Counted from the first letter of the stretch, positions 8,703 to 17,634 are shown. The stretch: 33,806 bases of DNA from Planctomycetaceae bacterium (GCA_947474065.1 CANJHD010000025.1:1-33806), one strand, 5' to 3'. Made by a program: numbers and translations. Notes: generated from the sequence alone by a model not told the origin.

Positions 8703-11528
8703 ATGAAGACCACCTCTCTTGCCCTCGCTCTCTCACTCGCCACGACATTGACCGCCAACGCGCAGGTGGCATCTGGTACTGGCGCATCCGCGTCGGCACT
8801 CGATGCCTTTCGTTTGGCGCATCCACAATCTGATGTCATGACATGCGGCGATCAGATCGGTCGCGTCTACGGCAACTTCTCACAGGGCGCAACGCCCTCG
8901 GAGAGTGCACAGAAATTCATCGAGACGAGCGCCCAACAGCTCTTCGGCGTCCAGCCGACTGACCTTGCGCCGTTTGGGCCCTTTGAGTCGGGCGAGCACC
9001 TGGTGCAGATCATGCCCAACCGCGATGTTGATGGATTCAAATTCACTGGCGTCTACTACACGCAACAGTTCCGCGGCATCACCGTCTACAAGGGCAACTT
9101 GATGGTGCTGACACGCAATGAGCCGGGCTTCCCGGCGGTGCTCGCCTCGAGCACGCTGTGGGATGTGACGGGAATTGAGAAGCAGCTTGATGCCGTCAAC
9201 CTTGCAAGGTTGCCGAATGCAAAGTTGTGGACGCGCAATCCATTGAGCGCGTTCCGATCCCAGCCAGAGATTGGACCTGCGCAATATGTGATCTGGGCTG
9301 GTATCGATCGCGTCAAGGCCGAACCCCGCCTCGCAGTGCTCTTCACCGCGGAGGCAGGCAGCCCGGCTGACCCTGACAATCACCAACGCATCGAATTCGT
9401 GGTTGACGCGCAGAACGGAACAATTCTCTTCCAGGAGAACAAGATCTATCACGCCGTGACTGGTCAGGTCAACGGACTTGCAACCACTGGCTACGGCGCC
9501 GATACCTGCGCGAGCGAAGTTTCTACTGGCTTGCCCTACGTCGAGGTGAAGACCGGCACGACCATCGCCTACGCGGATGTCAACGGAAATTTCTCCATTC
9601 CCGCGGGCGCTGCCGGAGCAACCTACACCACCCGCTTGGCGGGTCGGTACTTCACCACAACCAACAACGGCAGCGCAACCGTTTCGTTGGCCACCACCGC
9701 CAACGATGGTGCCAACTGGAGCCCGGTCTTCAACGCAACCAACACAGTGGCAACCGAGTTGTCACAGGTGAACGCCTACAAGATGGCCAACAAGATGCGC
9801 GATATCGTCTTGGCGGCATCACCTGCGTTCCCGACGGTATCTACGCAGTCCAACAGCTTCTTGGTGAACTGCAACGTGGCGGGCACGTGCAACGCGTATT
9901 ACTCAGGAAGCACCATTAACTTCTATAGCGCCGGCGGAGGTTGTGCTGCAACCTCGTTTGGTGATGTGGTTGGACACGAGTACGGACACAATGTGGTTGA
10001 AAAGGGTGGCTCTCTCCAACAGGGCTACGGCGAAGGCATGGGTGACGTACACGGGTTGCTGATGTCTGACGACCCACGGACCGGACTTGGCTTCCAAACC
10101 TGCACTGCGGGCATTCGCACCGCTCAGAACACGTGCCAATTCAGTTCGACGGCTTGCTCAACCGGCACCACCGCTTACGGCGCAACGTGCGGCAGTGAGA
10201 TCCACTCTTGCGGACAGCTGATTTCCGGCTGCGTGTGGGATCTGCGCAACCGTCTTGCCGTGACCTACCCGACCACCTACCGGGAAAAATTGGCAGATCT
10301 GTCGATCAACTCGATTCTGCTGCACGGCGCCATCTCCACCATCGCAGCTGACATCACCCTTGACTTCTTGACGCTTGATGATGACAACGGCAATATTTCT
10401 GATGGAACGCCGAATTACTCCGCCATCAACGACTCGTTCACGCTGCACGGATTGGCCGGTCCGGTGCTTTCAATCCTGCAGTTCACCTTCCCATCAGGAG
10501 TGCCGACAGTGGTAGCCCCAAATGGGTCTACATCCATGCAGGTGATGATTGCTCCAGCCGCTGGAGTGCCAAACACGGCAAGTGCGAACCTCTTCGCCAA
10601 AGCCAGTACAGCCGCCGCGTACACGCAATATCCGATGACCTACCTGGGATCGAATCTTTACCAAGTGAACCTGCCCGGTGGAACTTGCCCATCGACCCTT
10701 AACTTCTACTTCTCCGCTCAGGCAACAACCGGCGGTACAGCTTCGTCACCAGCAACGGCGCCGACCGCGTTCTACACCAGCACCGTGGCGAACAGCATCG
10801 TCCAAGGCGCGGTAGACACATTCGAAGCCACTACTAGCAATTGGACGGTTGGAGCGTCTGGAGATACCGCGACAACTGGCATCTGGACCCGAGTTGACCC
10901 AATCGGAACTGTCGAACCAGCCTCCGGGCTTTCGGCGCAGCCAGAAGACGACCACACTCCGACCGGCATCAAAGCTTGGGTCACTGGCCAGGGAACAGTC
11001 GGCGGCGCCCTTGGCGAACAGGATGTCGACGGCGGAGCTACCACCTTGGTGTCTCCGGCCTTTGACTGCAGCACGTTGACAAATCCTTACATCAGTTACT
11101 CCCGCTGGTACTCCAACCAAACTGGTTCTGCTCCGAACGCCGACAACATGCCGGTGGAAATCAGTGGTGACAACGGCGTCAGTTGGGTGCAGTTGGAGAA
11201 CGTCACCGAGAACACCAATCTCTGGGTTGACAAGTCCTTCCGCATCAGCAGCTACGTCACTCCTTCAGCGCAGGTCCGCATCCGCTTCCGCGCTCAGGAC
11301 TTGGGCACTGCCTCCGTCGTGGAGGCGGGTGTTGATGATGTGCGCATCACCAGTTTCAATTGCACCCCAGCAAACCCTGCTGACTTGGATGGCAACGGGC
11401 GAGTCAATGGTGCCGACCTCGGAGTCCTACTCGGAGCATGGGGAACGAACACCTATGACCTGACCGGAAATGGCGGGGTAGTGGATGGAGAAGACTTGGC
11501 CTTCCTACTAGGCGCTTGGACCCCGTAA
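8703..11528 (+). CDS. secreted M4/M36-like zinc metallopeptidase with dockerin-like C-terminus
   Basis: Exported protein of 941 aa. The ATG at 8703 gives a clean signal peptide (MKTTSLALALSLATTLTANAQ). Residues of about 30-240 resemble a fungalysin/thermolysin propeptide (FTP-like). The gluzincin site is H425-E-Y-G-H429, with GEGMGD providing the third ligand E444 and D448; the H429-E444 loop is shorter than in thermolysin. IHSCGQLISGCVWDLRN follows, as in M36-type enzymes. Next come an Ig-like/beta-sandwich region and a jellyroll-type module (about 700-880). The last 45 residues form two EF-hand-like dockerin repeats (DLDGNGRVNGADLG and a diverged second copy, each ending in LLGAW). Probably a nutrient or surface-processing peptidase. 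It is monocistronic, with its own terminator. Confidence 0.85.
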   Translation: MKTTSLALALSLATTLTANAQVASGTGASASALDAFRLAHPQSDVMTCGDQIGRVYGNFSQGATPSESAQKFIETSAQQLFGVQPTDLAPFGPFESGEHLVQIMPNRDVDGFKFTGVYYTQQFRGITVYKGNLMVLTRNEPGFPAVLASSTLWDVTGIEKQLDAVNLARLPNAKLWTRNPLSAFRSQPEIGPAQYVIWAGIDRVKAEPRLAVLFTAEAGSPADPDNHQRIEFVVDAQNGTILFQENKIYHAVTGQVNGLATTGYGADTCASEVSTGLPYVEVKTGTTIAYADVNGNFSIPAGAAGATYTTRLAGRYFTTTNNGSATVSLATTANDGANWSPVFNATNTVATELSQVNAYKMANKMRDIVLAASPAFPTVSTQSNSFLVNCNVAGTCNAYYSGSTINFYSAGGGCAATSFGDVVGHEYGHNVVEKGGSLQQGYGEGMGDVHGLLMSDDPRTGLGFQTCTAGIRTAQNTCQFSSTACSTGTTAYGATCGSEIHSCGQLISGCVWDLRNRLAVTYPTTYREKLADLSINSILLHGAISTIAADITLDFLTLDDDNGNISDGTPNYSAINDSFTLHGLAGPVLSILQFTFPSGVPTVVAPNGSTSMQVMIAPAAGVPNTASANLFAKASTAAAYTQYPMTYLGSNLYQVNLPGGTCPSTLNFYFSAQATTGGTASSPATAPTAFYTSTVANSIVQGAVDTFEATTSNWTVGASGDTATTGIWTRVDPIGTVEPASGLSAQPEDDHTPTGIKAWVTGQGTVGGALGEQDVDGGATTLVSPAFDCSTLTNPYISYSRWYSNQTGSAPNADNMPVEISGDNGVSWVQLENVTENTNLWVDKSFRISSYVTPSAQVRIRFRAQDLGTASVVEAGVDDVRITSFNCTPANPADLDGNGRVNGADLGVLLGAWGTNTYDLTGNGGVVDGEDLAFLLGAWTP

Positions 11529-11580
11529 ATCGTGAGGATGCTCTTAGCAGCAGGCTCGTACCGCACCTAGATGGTTACAT

Positions 11581-11613
11581 AAGCCCCCGCCGTTGAACGG
11601 CGGGGGCTTTTTG
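11581..11613 (+). terminator. strong intrinsic terminator after the secreted peptidase
   Basis: AAGCCCCCGCCG pairs perfectly with CGGCGGGGGCTT, with TTGAA in the loop, and a run of T follows at 11608-11612. It lies 50-80 bp after the peptidase stop codon. Confidence 0.93.
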
Positions 11614-11620
11614 CTATACT
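11593..11620 (+). promoter_or_regulatory. candidate sigma-70 promoter for tRNA-Leu, -35 box inside the terminator loop
   Basis: TTGAAC (11593-11598) and TATACT (11615-11620) are separated by 16 bp and lie 45 bp before the tRNA. The -35 hexamer coincides with the loop of the peptidase terminator and the spacer contains its 3' arm and T-tract. Predicted start is near 11627. Called from motif match only. Confidence 0.5.
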
Positions 11621-11664
11621 CCTCGACCCTCCGCAGCAGGTTCAGCCTGCCCGGTGGATCCATC

Positions 11665-11748
11665 GCCCGGATGGCGGAACTGGCAGACGCGCCAGCTTGA
11701 GGTGCTGGTGGGAGCAATCCCTTGGAGGTTCGAGTCCTCTTCCGGGCA
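11665..11748 (+). tRNA. tRNA-Leu (anticodon GAG)
   Basis: An 84-nt class II cloverleaf. The acceptor stem pairs GCCCGGA (11665-11671) with TCCGGGC (11741-11747), and A11748 is the discriminator. The anticodon stem CCAGC/GCTGG encloses TTGAGGT, giving anticodon GAG, which reads CUC and CUU leucine codons. The long variable arm GGGAGCAATCCC is typical of tRNA-Leu, and the T-loop is TTCGAGT. CCA is not encoded and must be added after transcription. Confidence 0.96.
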
Positions 11749-11751
11749 TTT

Positions 11752-11790
11752 GCGGGAGGCGCCAATCGGCGCCTCCCGCCTTGCATTTTG
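11752..11790 (+). terminator. hairpin directly after tRNA-Leu, probable terminator
   Basis: GCGGGAGGCGCC (11752-11763) and GGCGCCTCCCGC (11768-11779) form a perfect 12-bp stem with an AATC loop. The following tract CTTGCATTTTG is only partly T-rich, so termination may be incomplete. It begins 4 nt after the tRNA and may also help define the 3' end. Confidence 0.75.
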
Positions 11791-11871
11791 GCGGGACTGC
11801 ACTTTGATTGGTAATGGCGCCCCGCCGGCCTTGGCCACACAGCAACGGAGGCCGTACAGTTGGAGAGTCTT

Positions 11872-12684
11872 ATGCAGCCGAATCCGCTCCAGCACCTGAT
11901 GCCGACCTGCTCCGGAGCCAAGGCTGCGGCCGCTGGCTCGGTGCTCACTCCAGCGGCGTCCACGAGTGGCGAACACGCAGACCCGCGCGCGGGCACCGTG
12001 CGGCTGAATGAAATCTTCCATTCGATCCAAGGCGAAAGCACATGGGCAGGGGCGCCCTGCGTCTTCGTACGCCTGACAGGATGTCCGCTGCGCTGCACGT
12101 ACTGCGACACCGAATACGCGTTCCGCGAAGGGCGCACGGCGACCCTGGGGGAGATTGTCGACGCCGTGCGAGCGACGGGCTGCCCACTGGTTCAACTGAC
12201 CGGCGGCGAACCCCTCGCCCAGAAGCGCGCCTTCGACCTGATCCGGCTCCTATGCGACCATGGGCTTACCGTCCTGATCGAGACGTCTGGCGCCGTGGAT
12301 ATCTCGCCGTGCGACGAACGCGCCATCCGCATCCTGGACATCAAGACCCCGGGGAGTGGTGAAAGTGCGCGCAACCTCTGGTCCAACATTTCCAACCTGC
12401 GCGCCCGCGATGAAGTGAAGTTCGTACTGACCGACCGCCCCGATTACGAGTGGGCGGTGGCTACTATCGCGGAGCGCGGCCTGAGTGAACGCGTACAGCG
12501 CGGCGAACTGGGCGCGATCCTTCTGAGTGCCGCGTGGGAACAACCGAAGGGGTTGGAAATTGCCGGTTGTGCTGGGCTTTCACCGCGCTCCCTCGCCGAA
12601 TGGATTGTTGCCGATCGCCTGCCGGTCCGGATGCAAACACAACTGCACAAGATCATCTGGGAGCCGCACACACGCGGAGTATGA
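11872..12684 (+). CDS. queE: 7-carboxy-7-deazaguanine synthase (radical SAM), QueE
   Basis: Radical SAM enzyme that contracts 6-carboxy-tetrahydropterin to 7-carboxy-7-deazaguanine in preQ0/queuosine biosynthesis. The 4Fe-4S/SAM motif is C71-x3-C75-x2-C78 (CPLRCTYC), preceded by NEIFHSIQGES, the family's N-terminal signature. Substrate and SAM-site motifs LTGGEPL, IETSG and DIKTPGSGE follow. I used the ATG at 11872 (270 aa), with GGAGAG at 11862-11867. The TTG at 11860, with CGGAGG upstream, would add four residues. About 40 residues before the conserved start are low-complexity and may not be functional. No other queuosine genes and no clear preQ1 riboswitch are in the window. An ECF sigma gene follows 9 bp later. 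Confidence 0.92.
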   Translation: MQPNPLQHLMPTCSGAKAAAAGSVLTPAASTSGEHADPRAGTVRLNEIFHSIQGESTWAGAPCVFVRLTGCPLRCTYCDTEYAFREGRTATLGEIVDAVRATGCPLVQLTGGEPLAQKRAFDLIRLLCDHGLTVLIETSGAVDISPCDERAIRILDIKTPGSGESARNLWSNISNLRARDEVKFVLTDRPDYEWAVATIAERGLSERVQRGELGAILLSAAWEQPKGLEIAGCAGLSPRSLAEWIVADRLPVRMQTQLHKIIWEPHTRGV

Positions 12685-12693
12685 GCATCACCT

Positions 12694-13281
12694 GTGGAAC
12701 GTACTGCTGACCTCAATAATCCGGAACGCCAGCGGGCCTTTGCTGAACTCATCGGGCGTCACTATCCCGCGCTGCGTGATTTAGCTGCGCGAACCCTCCG
12801 TGCAGAACATGAAACGCTCGGCTTTGGGGTGGCTGCGTTGGCGCCAACTTCGCTCGTCACAGAGACCGTACTGCGTCTCATGAAGCAGGATGAACTGCCG
12901 CTCAATGACGCGCACTTGCGCGGGCTCGCGAGCGTCTTCATGACGCGAGTGATCGCCGATCGCCGCCGTGCGCGCCTTGCGGACAAGCGCGACGCTCGCC
13001 TCACGCAACGTCTTGATACCGAAATGGGTACCGGTCTCCGCGAGGATGCGCCGAACGCCTCCGCGCGTGCTGATCTTGAGCTCCTTGAGCAGGCAATGAT
13101 TGATCTTGCCGGCACGCATCCGCGCGAGATGGAAGTTGTCACATTGCACTCCGTGGCCGGTATCGCCATGGAAGTAGTAGCGGGTCTGGTGAATGTCAGC
13201 CTGGCAACCGCGCACCGCGACCTCATCGCAGCCCGCTCATTGCTCGCAAAGCGCTTGCGATCGCTACGCGCCGATCAGTGA
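12694..13281 (+). CDS. ECF-type RNA polymerase sigma factor, planctomycete/acidobacterial 'ECF-like' family
   Basis: A 195-aa sigma-70-family protein resembling the TIGR02999 type (YPALRDLAARTLRAEH...LAPTSLVTETVLRLMKQ), which is expanded in planctomycetes and often sits near Ser/Thr kinase genes. Region 2 spans about 20-100 and includes a basic RRRARLADKR stretch. Region 4 spans about 125-185, with a helix-turn-helix in MEVVAGLVNVSLATAHRDL. The GTG start lacks a good ribosome-binding site and lies 9 bp after queE. No anti-sigma gene adjoins it. The Ser/Thr kinase at 14308-16770 lies nearby on the opposite strand and is a candidate regulator, as proposed for this family. Which promoters it directs cannot be told. 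Confidence 0.87.
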   Translation: MERTADLNNPERQRAFAELIGRHYPALRDLAARTLRAEHETLGFGVAALAPTSLVTETVLRLMKQDELPLNDAHLRGLASVFMTRVIADRRRARLADKRDARLTQRLDTEMGTGLREDAPNASARADLELLEQAMIDLAGTHPREMEVVTLHSVAGIAMEVVAGLVNVSLATAHRDLIAARSLLAKRLRSLRADQ

Positions 13282-13317
13282 CGCGAGTGCAACTTCGACA
13301 CCCGATGCGACCGCGGG

Positions 13318-14244
13318 TTACTTTGGCTTGTTCGTATTCGCCAACGCGATGGCCTTTGCCGCAGCGCCGGAACCCTGGAACACCGCCAAGAACGGCGCTG
13401 GATCAGCGGGCACTGTGTCCCAACCGACCTTCTGTCCCATCGTCAGATTGCACGTAACGATCATCAGATCGCCGCACTGCGTGGTGCGCGCGTCTGCGAT
13501 GGTTGGCGCCTCGGTGGTTGCAATCTTGGCTCCGCGAAGCATGTCCGCGCGCTCTTTTTGACCCTTGAAATTCACAACTTGAAAGCCTTCGGCAAGCATT
13601 CCGTCAAAGGTCGGCAAGTCCTTGGTGTGTTGCGCGTTGAGAAGTTTCGCGAGCAGCGCTGATCCGGTGGCGTTCAGTGCAGCGTCACCCGCAAAGCGCG
13701 GTGCCGTTGGAGCAGGTCGAACTGCGGGCATTTCGAGCGACGCCCATGCTGCCAATTGCCACGCTCCGTTCACCTGCTGCCACACGGCAAGGCGTGGAGC
13801 CGGCTCAGAGGGCAGCTTCTTGCCGTCGAGTGATTCACCCACCTTGACGAGGCACGTAACTACGAGGGCATCACCAACGCGAGTGGCGCGGACACCGCTG
13901 ATCTTTGGACTGGTGACGCCAAGCGCAGCAATAGCAGCCACTTCGGCGGTGCGGTCAAAAGAACCTTCGAAATTGATCCGCTGGAAGTTTGGCTGCATGC
14001 CAGCTTCGATCCCCGCACGATCCTTTGACACCATCTTTTGGAACCATCCCTCAAGCAGACCGGTTGCAAGGGTGTTGAGACCCGCTTCATCTTTCGGCCA
14101 AGCGATGGCCTTTGCCGGTGGCGATGCGGGAGCCTGAGCCGCGGATGCAGCCTGAACATGCTCGGTGATGGGCATTCCCGTGACCGCGAAGAGTTGCGAA
14201 GCAGCCAAGATCACGGCGACGGAAGTGATGGGTGTGCAGTTCAT
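13318..14244 (-). CDS. secreted protein with two NTF2/SnoaL-like (DUF4440-type) halves
   Basis: 308 aa from the ATG at 14244, which begins directly with a signal peptide (NCTPITSVAVILAASQLFAV); a longer start at 14277 adds 11 residues. The mature part consists of two similar halves, about 60-180 and 190-300. Each opens with an amphipathic helix, then a 'xxFxxxNFxG' strand (FQRINFEGSF and FQVVNFKGQK), then 'GD-(A/L)-(L/M)-(V/I)-VTC' (GDALVVTC and GDLMIVTC), then 'PAPxLAVxQ'. This is the pattern of DUF4440/SnoaL-like cone folds. The role is unknown; such folds bind small ligands or oligomerise kinase-linked domains. It lies 63 bp downstream of the Ser/Thr kinase on the same strand and converges with the sigma gene. 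Confidence 0.72.
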   Translation of the reverse strand: MNCTPITSVAVILAASQLFAVTGMPITEHVQAASAAQAPASPPAKAIAWPKDEAGLNTLATGLLEGWFQKMVSKDRAGIEAGMQPNFQRINFEGSFDRTAEVAAIAALGVTSPKISGVRATRVGDALVVTCLVKVGESLDGKKLPSEPAPRLAVWQQVNGAWQLAAWASLEMPAVRPAPTAPRFAGDAALNATGSALLAKLLNAQHTKDLPTFDGMLAEGFQVVNFKGQKERADMLRGAKIATTEAPTIADARTTQCGDLMIVTCNLTMGQKVGWDTVPADPAPFLAVFQGSGAAAKAIALANTNKPK

Positions 14245-14307
14245 GTGGTTCTCGAGCAGCGGTGTACCACGACTCACGCCGGTGCACGCGCTACGCGCAG
14301 CACCCGG

Positions 14308-16770
14308 TCACCAATTGTCCGCACCCTCAGGCAACCGCTGAACCCGGAATTGCGCTTCCACTGCCAGCGCGCCCTTCTCGTCGCCCCATGCTGCAAGGAC
14401 GCCAGCGAGCACGCGAGCCGACAGCGTGGAGACGACGCCTGTGCCATCCTGACCAGCGCTGAACGCGTCGCCAAGCTGGGTCATCGCACAGGCATACGCG
14501 GTGTCGTAGTCGCACACTCGGTAGGCGATCGGAGCGAAATAGGCGAGGTACCACGGACGCAATCCATCCACAGCAATTTGGCGGTGATACTCCGGCCACA
14601 AGAACCGCTTGTAGACAAGGTATGCGTCATCAAAGTGACCCAAGTTGGCGCATGAATAGGCGAGGTTCCAATAGGCGTTCACCGTACGGGAAGCGCCAAC
14701 TCCAAACTGATGTTCCGCGCGAGCGCAATGCAACATCATGCCCTGCAGCATGTCGTCGGAATTCAGGCCATCAAGCGCCATCATGGTGAACACGTGGGTT
14801 TCCGCAAGCAACAATTGCGGGTCTTCCGGCGGGAGATGTTGTTCGATATACGCACGCGCTGCAAACACCTCCGCGCTTCGGTTGGGGTATCCATCAAGTC
14901 GAACGAGCGCGGAAATTCGCCCGACGGCATAAATGCACGCCGCATCGACAGGATCGCTCGTAAGCGACGCATACCACTGCGCTGACAACAGCCTCGCCGA
15001 TAGATCCGTAGTTTCTGCAAACAATGGCCACGGCTGGCGCTCCATGCACATCAGCGGAATCAGCGCACGGGCTTGGGGTCCGAGGAGTTCGCCACGCGTT
15101 GACATACGGGCAAAGATCAGCGGCCCGATCACATACCCGAGGGTGCGGTCATATTTCAACGCCATGCGATAGAAAATCGGGCTGAGGTCTTGGAATGCGT
15201 TGGAATCGCCGGCTGGATCTTTCTCAAGGACTCGATCGAAGGACCGGCTGAGCAGTTCGTATGCGCTGCGGTGCTCCCATGCTTCCTCGTGACCACGCAC
15301 GACAATCGCTGCCAATCGACCAGCAACCAACGGATCTTCGGCAGCAATGCCGTCAACCAACTTCTCAATACGTGCAAATACTGCCTTGCCAGCGGCTGGA
15401 TCCTTGGTGGAACTCTGTTGCGACACCATATCCTCGATCATATTTCTGGCAAGTTGAAATGTCCGCTCCGAATTGCGCTGCGCCGTGTCAATCAACTCGC
15501 GTTCATGCTTTGTTTGAATGCTCCAGAGAGCAAACTGAACCACTCCGACCACGATCGCAATGCCGGCTACCGCTGCAAGCGCGGTGGAAAATCGATGACG
15601 GCGCACCGCGCGGAGTGAGCGTTCCCAGGGTGCCAAGAGCCGCGCGGCAACCGGAAGCCCGTCGAGGTAGCGCTGCAGGTCATCAGCCAGTGCGGCGGCC
15701 GTGGCGTAACGATCTTCCGGATGCGCGGCGGTCGCGCGTCGGACGATGGCGTCAAGGTCACCACGGACGACTTCAGCGAGTTCATCCGGCTGCATGTTGC
15801 GCGCGGCGGCGGTGGCGGCGAGCGCTGCTGGATGAATGGCAGCATGTTCTGCAAGCCACGCGCTTGGTGGAACAACATAGGGAACCTCAAGCGGGCTGCG
15901 TGGAAGTTTGGACGGTGGTCCGCCCACCAACAACTCCGCAAGCACCGTTCCGAGCGCGTAGACATCGCTCCGCGCATCAGCAATTCCTGCGCCGTGCATC
16001 CATTGCTCAGGGGCCATGTATTGCGGCGTTCCGAGGCGCTGTCCCTCCGCCGTGCGAAGGCTCGCTGCATCGGATGGATCAACGGCCTTCGCAACACCAA
16101 AGTCAATGACCTTGGCAACGGGGCGATCGGCGCTGCGCGTCACCAAGATGTTTCCCGGCTTCAAGTCACGATGAATCACGCCCTTCTGGTGCGCATGTTG
16201 CACGCCAGTGCACACATCGATGAAGAGTCTGACACGGTCGCGTGGCCGCATGCGACGTTCGTCGCAAAGGGTGTTGATGGGGAGACCGTCGATGAATGGC
16301 ATCGCGAACCACGGGCGGTCATCATCGGTTGTGCCGGCGTCAAGCACGGTGGCAACATTTGGATGATCCATACGCGCGAGCGTGTGCCGTTCATTCTCAA
16401 ATCGAGCGAGCACTAACCGCGAACTGGGATCGCGGCGCAGGATCTTGAGTGCCACCAGACGCCGCACGGGTTCCTCCTGCGAGGCGAGCCAGACCGTGCC
16501 GAAACCACCCTCGCCTACTTGCGTCACCAGCGTGTAACGACCGATGCGCTCCACACCCTCTTCGAGTCCAAGTTGCACTTCGACTGCCGCGCGAGCGAGC
16601 AGCGCATCAATCTCGGCAAGTGTTCGAGCGCCCGGTTCGCCGAGCGTGACATTCCCGGGGCCGAGCAGCGGCGTTTCCGGGGGTGTTACCGATGCAGTTG
16701 ACAACTCTGCCTGCGGCCGCACATGGCCAACGTTCGAATTTGAATCTTCAGTATTTCCCGCCGGGGTCAT
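14308..16770 (-). CDS. membrane-anchored eukaryote-like serine/threonine protein kinase
   Basis: 820 aa. The Hanks-type kinase domain spans about 78-370: glycine loop GEGGFGTV (86-93), catalytic lysine VALK (K109), HRDLKPGN (D202), DFG (223-225) and GTPQYMAPEQW in the activation segment. A single transmembrane helix (about 393-415, FSTALAAVAGIAIVVGVVQF) separates it from about 400 C-terminal residues of helical, TPR-like character, presumably facing the periplasm as a sensor or ligand-binding part. This layout is common in planctomycetes. All catalytic residues are present, so it should be active. Residues 1-75 are probably a disordered regulatory tail. The only nearby upstream gene on this strand is the DUF429-like gene 56 bp away. 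The ECF-like sigma at 12694 is a possible partner. Confidence 0.94.
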   Translation of the reverse strand: MTPAGNTEDSNSNVGHVRPQAELSTASVTPPETPLLGPGNVTLGEPGARTLAEIDALLARAAVEVQLGLEEGVERIGRYTLVTQVGEGGFGTVWLASQEEPVRRLVALKILRRDPSSRLVLARFENERHTLARMDHPNVATVLDAGTTDDDRPWFAMPFIDGLPINTLCDERRMRPRDRVRLFIDVCTGVQHAHQKGVIHRDLKPGNILVTRSADRPVAKVIDFGVAKAVDPSDAASLRTAEGQRLGTPQYMAPEQWMHGAGIADARSDVYALGTVLAELLVGGPPSKLPRSPLEVPYVVPPSAWLAEHAAIHPAALAATAAARNMQPDELAEVVRGDLDAIVRRATAAHPEDRYATAAALADDLQRYLDGLPVAARLLAPWERSLRAVRRHRFSTALAAVAGIAIVVGVVQFALWSIQTKHERELIDTAQRNSERTFQLARNMIEDMVSQQSSTKDPAAGKAVFARIEKLVDGIAAEDPLVAGRLAAIVVRGHEEAWEHRSAYELLSRSFDRVLEKDPAGDSNAFQDLSPIFYRMALKYDRTLGYVIGPLIFARMSTRGELLGPQARALIPLMCMERQPWPLFAETTDLSARLLSAQWYASLTSDPVDAACIYAVGRISALVRLDGYPNRSAEVFAARAYIEQHLPPEDPQLLLAETHVFTMMALDGLNSDDMLQGMMLHCARAEHQFGVGASRTVNAYWNLAYSCANLGHFDDAYLVYKRFLWPEYHRQIAVDGLRPWYLAYFAPIAYRVCDYDTAYACAMTQLGDAFSAGQDGTGVVSTLSARVLAGVLAAWGDEKGALAVEAQFRVQRLPEGADNW

Positions 16771-16826
16771 GCGGGGGATGCTAGATCAATTGGCAGAAAT
16801 GACAAAGCCCATCGGCATCGATTTAT

Positions 16827-17630
16827 TCAATAAACCCAGCCTTCAACCATGGCAACTTCTGGCACTACGGCTGCAACGGTTGGCATGGTGAGAATGATCG
16901 CGTCGAGCAAATCGCCTTCTTCGTCTTGGATGGCTTCGCTGACGATTTGGGGCGGAATAGAAACCTTGGAATCGCTGAGTAGTCGGATAATTTCTGCGCG
17001 CACCTTCATCGGCGGGTCGCCGGCGCCCTTGTAGCCGCGCTTTGGCCAGCCCTTGAAGTGCAACACTGATGCCGGGCAACCTTCACACACCACCACGTCA
17101 CCTGACGTGCCGGGAACACAGGGTTCGATGCGAATACCTTCTTCAGCGAGCGGCAAGAGAACTTCGCACATGAATGTCCACGTCTGCTTGAAGACGCGCA
17201 GGTTCAAGGGTGACATCGGCGTGTTCATGGCAATGTCACATGCGCGACGTGGCTCGCGGCGCGTACGTTCACGGACGGCTCCGCGCCACAACCGCGGTGA
17301 CGCAAGACCCTGCATCCAACGTGCAACTGACATCCAGTCGTTTGGCAATCCGAACTCGCGAACGATCTCCGCGGGAATCGACATCGGTGCATCAACGCGC
17401 CAAACGTGCGCGCGATTGTCCTCACGCGAGGCGAGAATTGCACGGACAAGGCCGCGGCGATCAACGCGCCCCATGGATTCGACTGGCGTTCGCAGCGAAG
17501 ACATATCGCGAGTGATCACGCGAATCTTTGCTGCTCCGCCGGAGTCCGCACCAGAAAAGTCAACGCCGTGAAGAATGACGCCATCGGCGAGACCGCTCGA
17601 ATGGCTCTGCTGTGAGTTACTTGGCTTCAT
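16827..17630 (-). CDS. DUF429-like protein, putative RNase H-fold nuclease
   Basis: 267 aa from the ATG at 17630; an upstream start at 17798 would run through the neighbouring FmdB-like gene and is rejected. After a short Ser/Gln-rich start, HGVDFSGADSGGAAKIRVI gives the first strand and acidic residue expected for the DUF429 RNase H-like fold. WRVDAPMSIPAEIV corresponds to the family's 'DaPl-lP' motif, and a C-terminal ALLDAIILT-like helix (DLLDAIILTMPTVAAVV) holds a late acidic residue. A CEGCPAS pair sits near 195. Enzymatic activity is unproven for the family. It starts 4 bp after the FmdB-like stop codon and is thus in one operon with it. Confidence 0.7.
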   Translation of the reverse strand: MKPSNSQQSHSSGLADGVILHGVDFSGADSGGAAKIRVITRDMSSLRTPVESMGRVDRRGLVRAILASREDNRAHVWRVDAPMSIPAEIVREFGLPNDWMSVARWMQGLASPRLWRGAVRERTRREPRRACDIAMNTPMSPLNLRVFKQTWTFMCEVLLPLAEEGIRIEPCVPGTSGDVVVCEGCPASVLHFKGWPKRGYKGAGDPPMKVRAEIIRLLSDSKVSIPPQIVSEAIQDEEGDLLDAIILTMPTVAAVVPEVAMVEGWVY

Positions 17631-17634
17631 TGAT

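Noticed and set aside
11780-11871. preQ1 riboswitch before queE
   Set aside because: A GGCGGG/CCCGCC pair exists (11790-11795 with 11821-11826), but I could not recognise a preQ1 aptamer pattern.
11614-12195. Minus-strand frames across tRNA-Leu and the start of queE
   Set aside because: They run through a tRNA, a terminator and a clear radical SAM gene.
15261-16109. 282-codon frame on the plus strand within the kinase gene
   Set aside because: Antisense to conserved kinase motifs on the minus strand, no recognisable protein.
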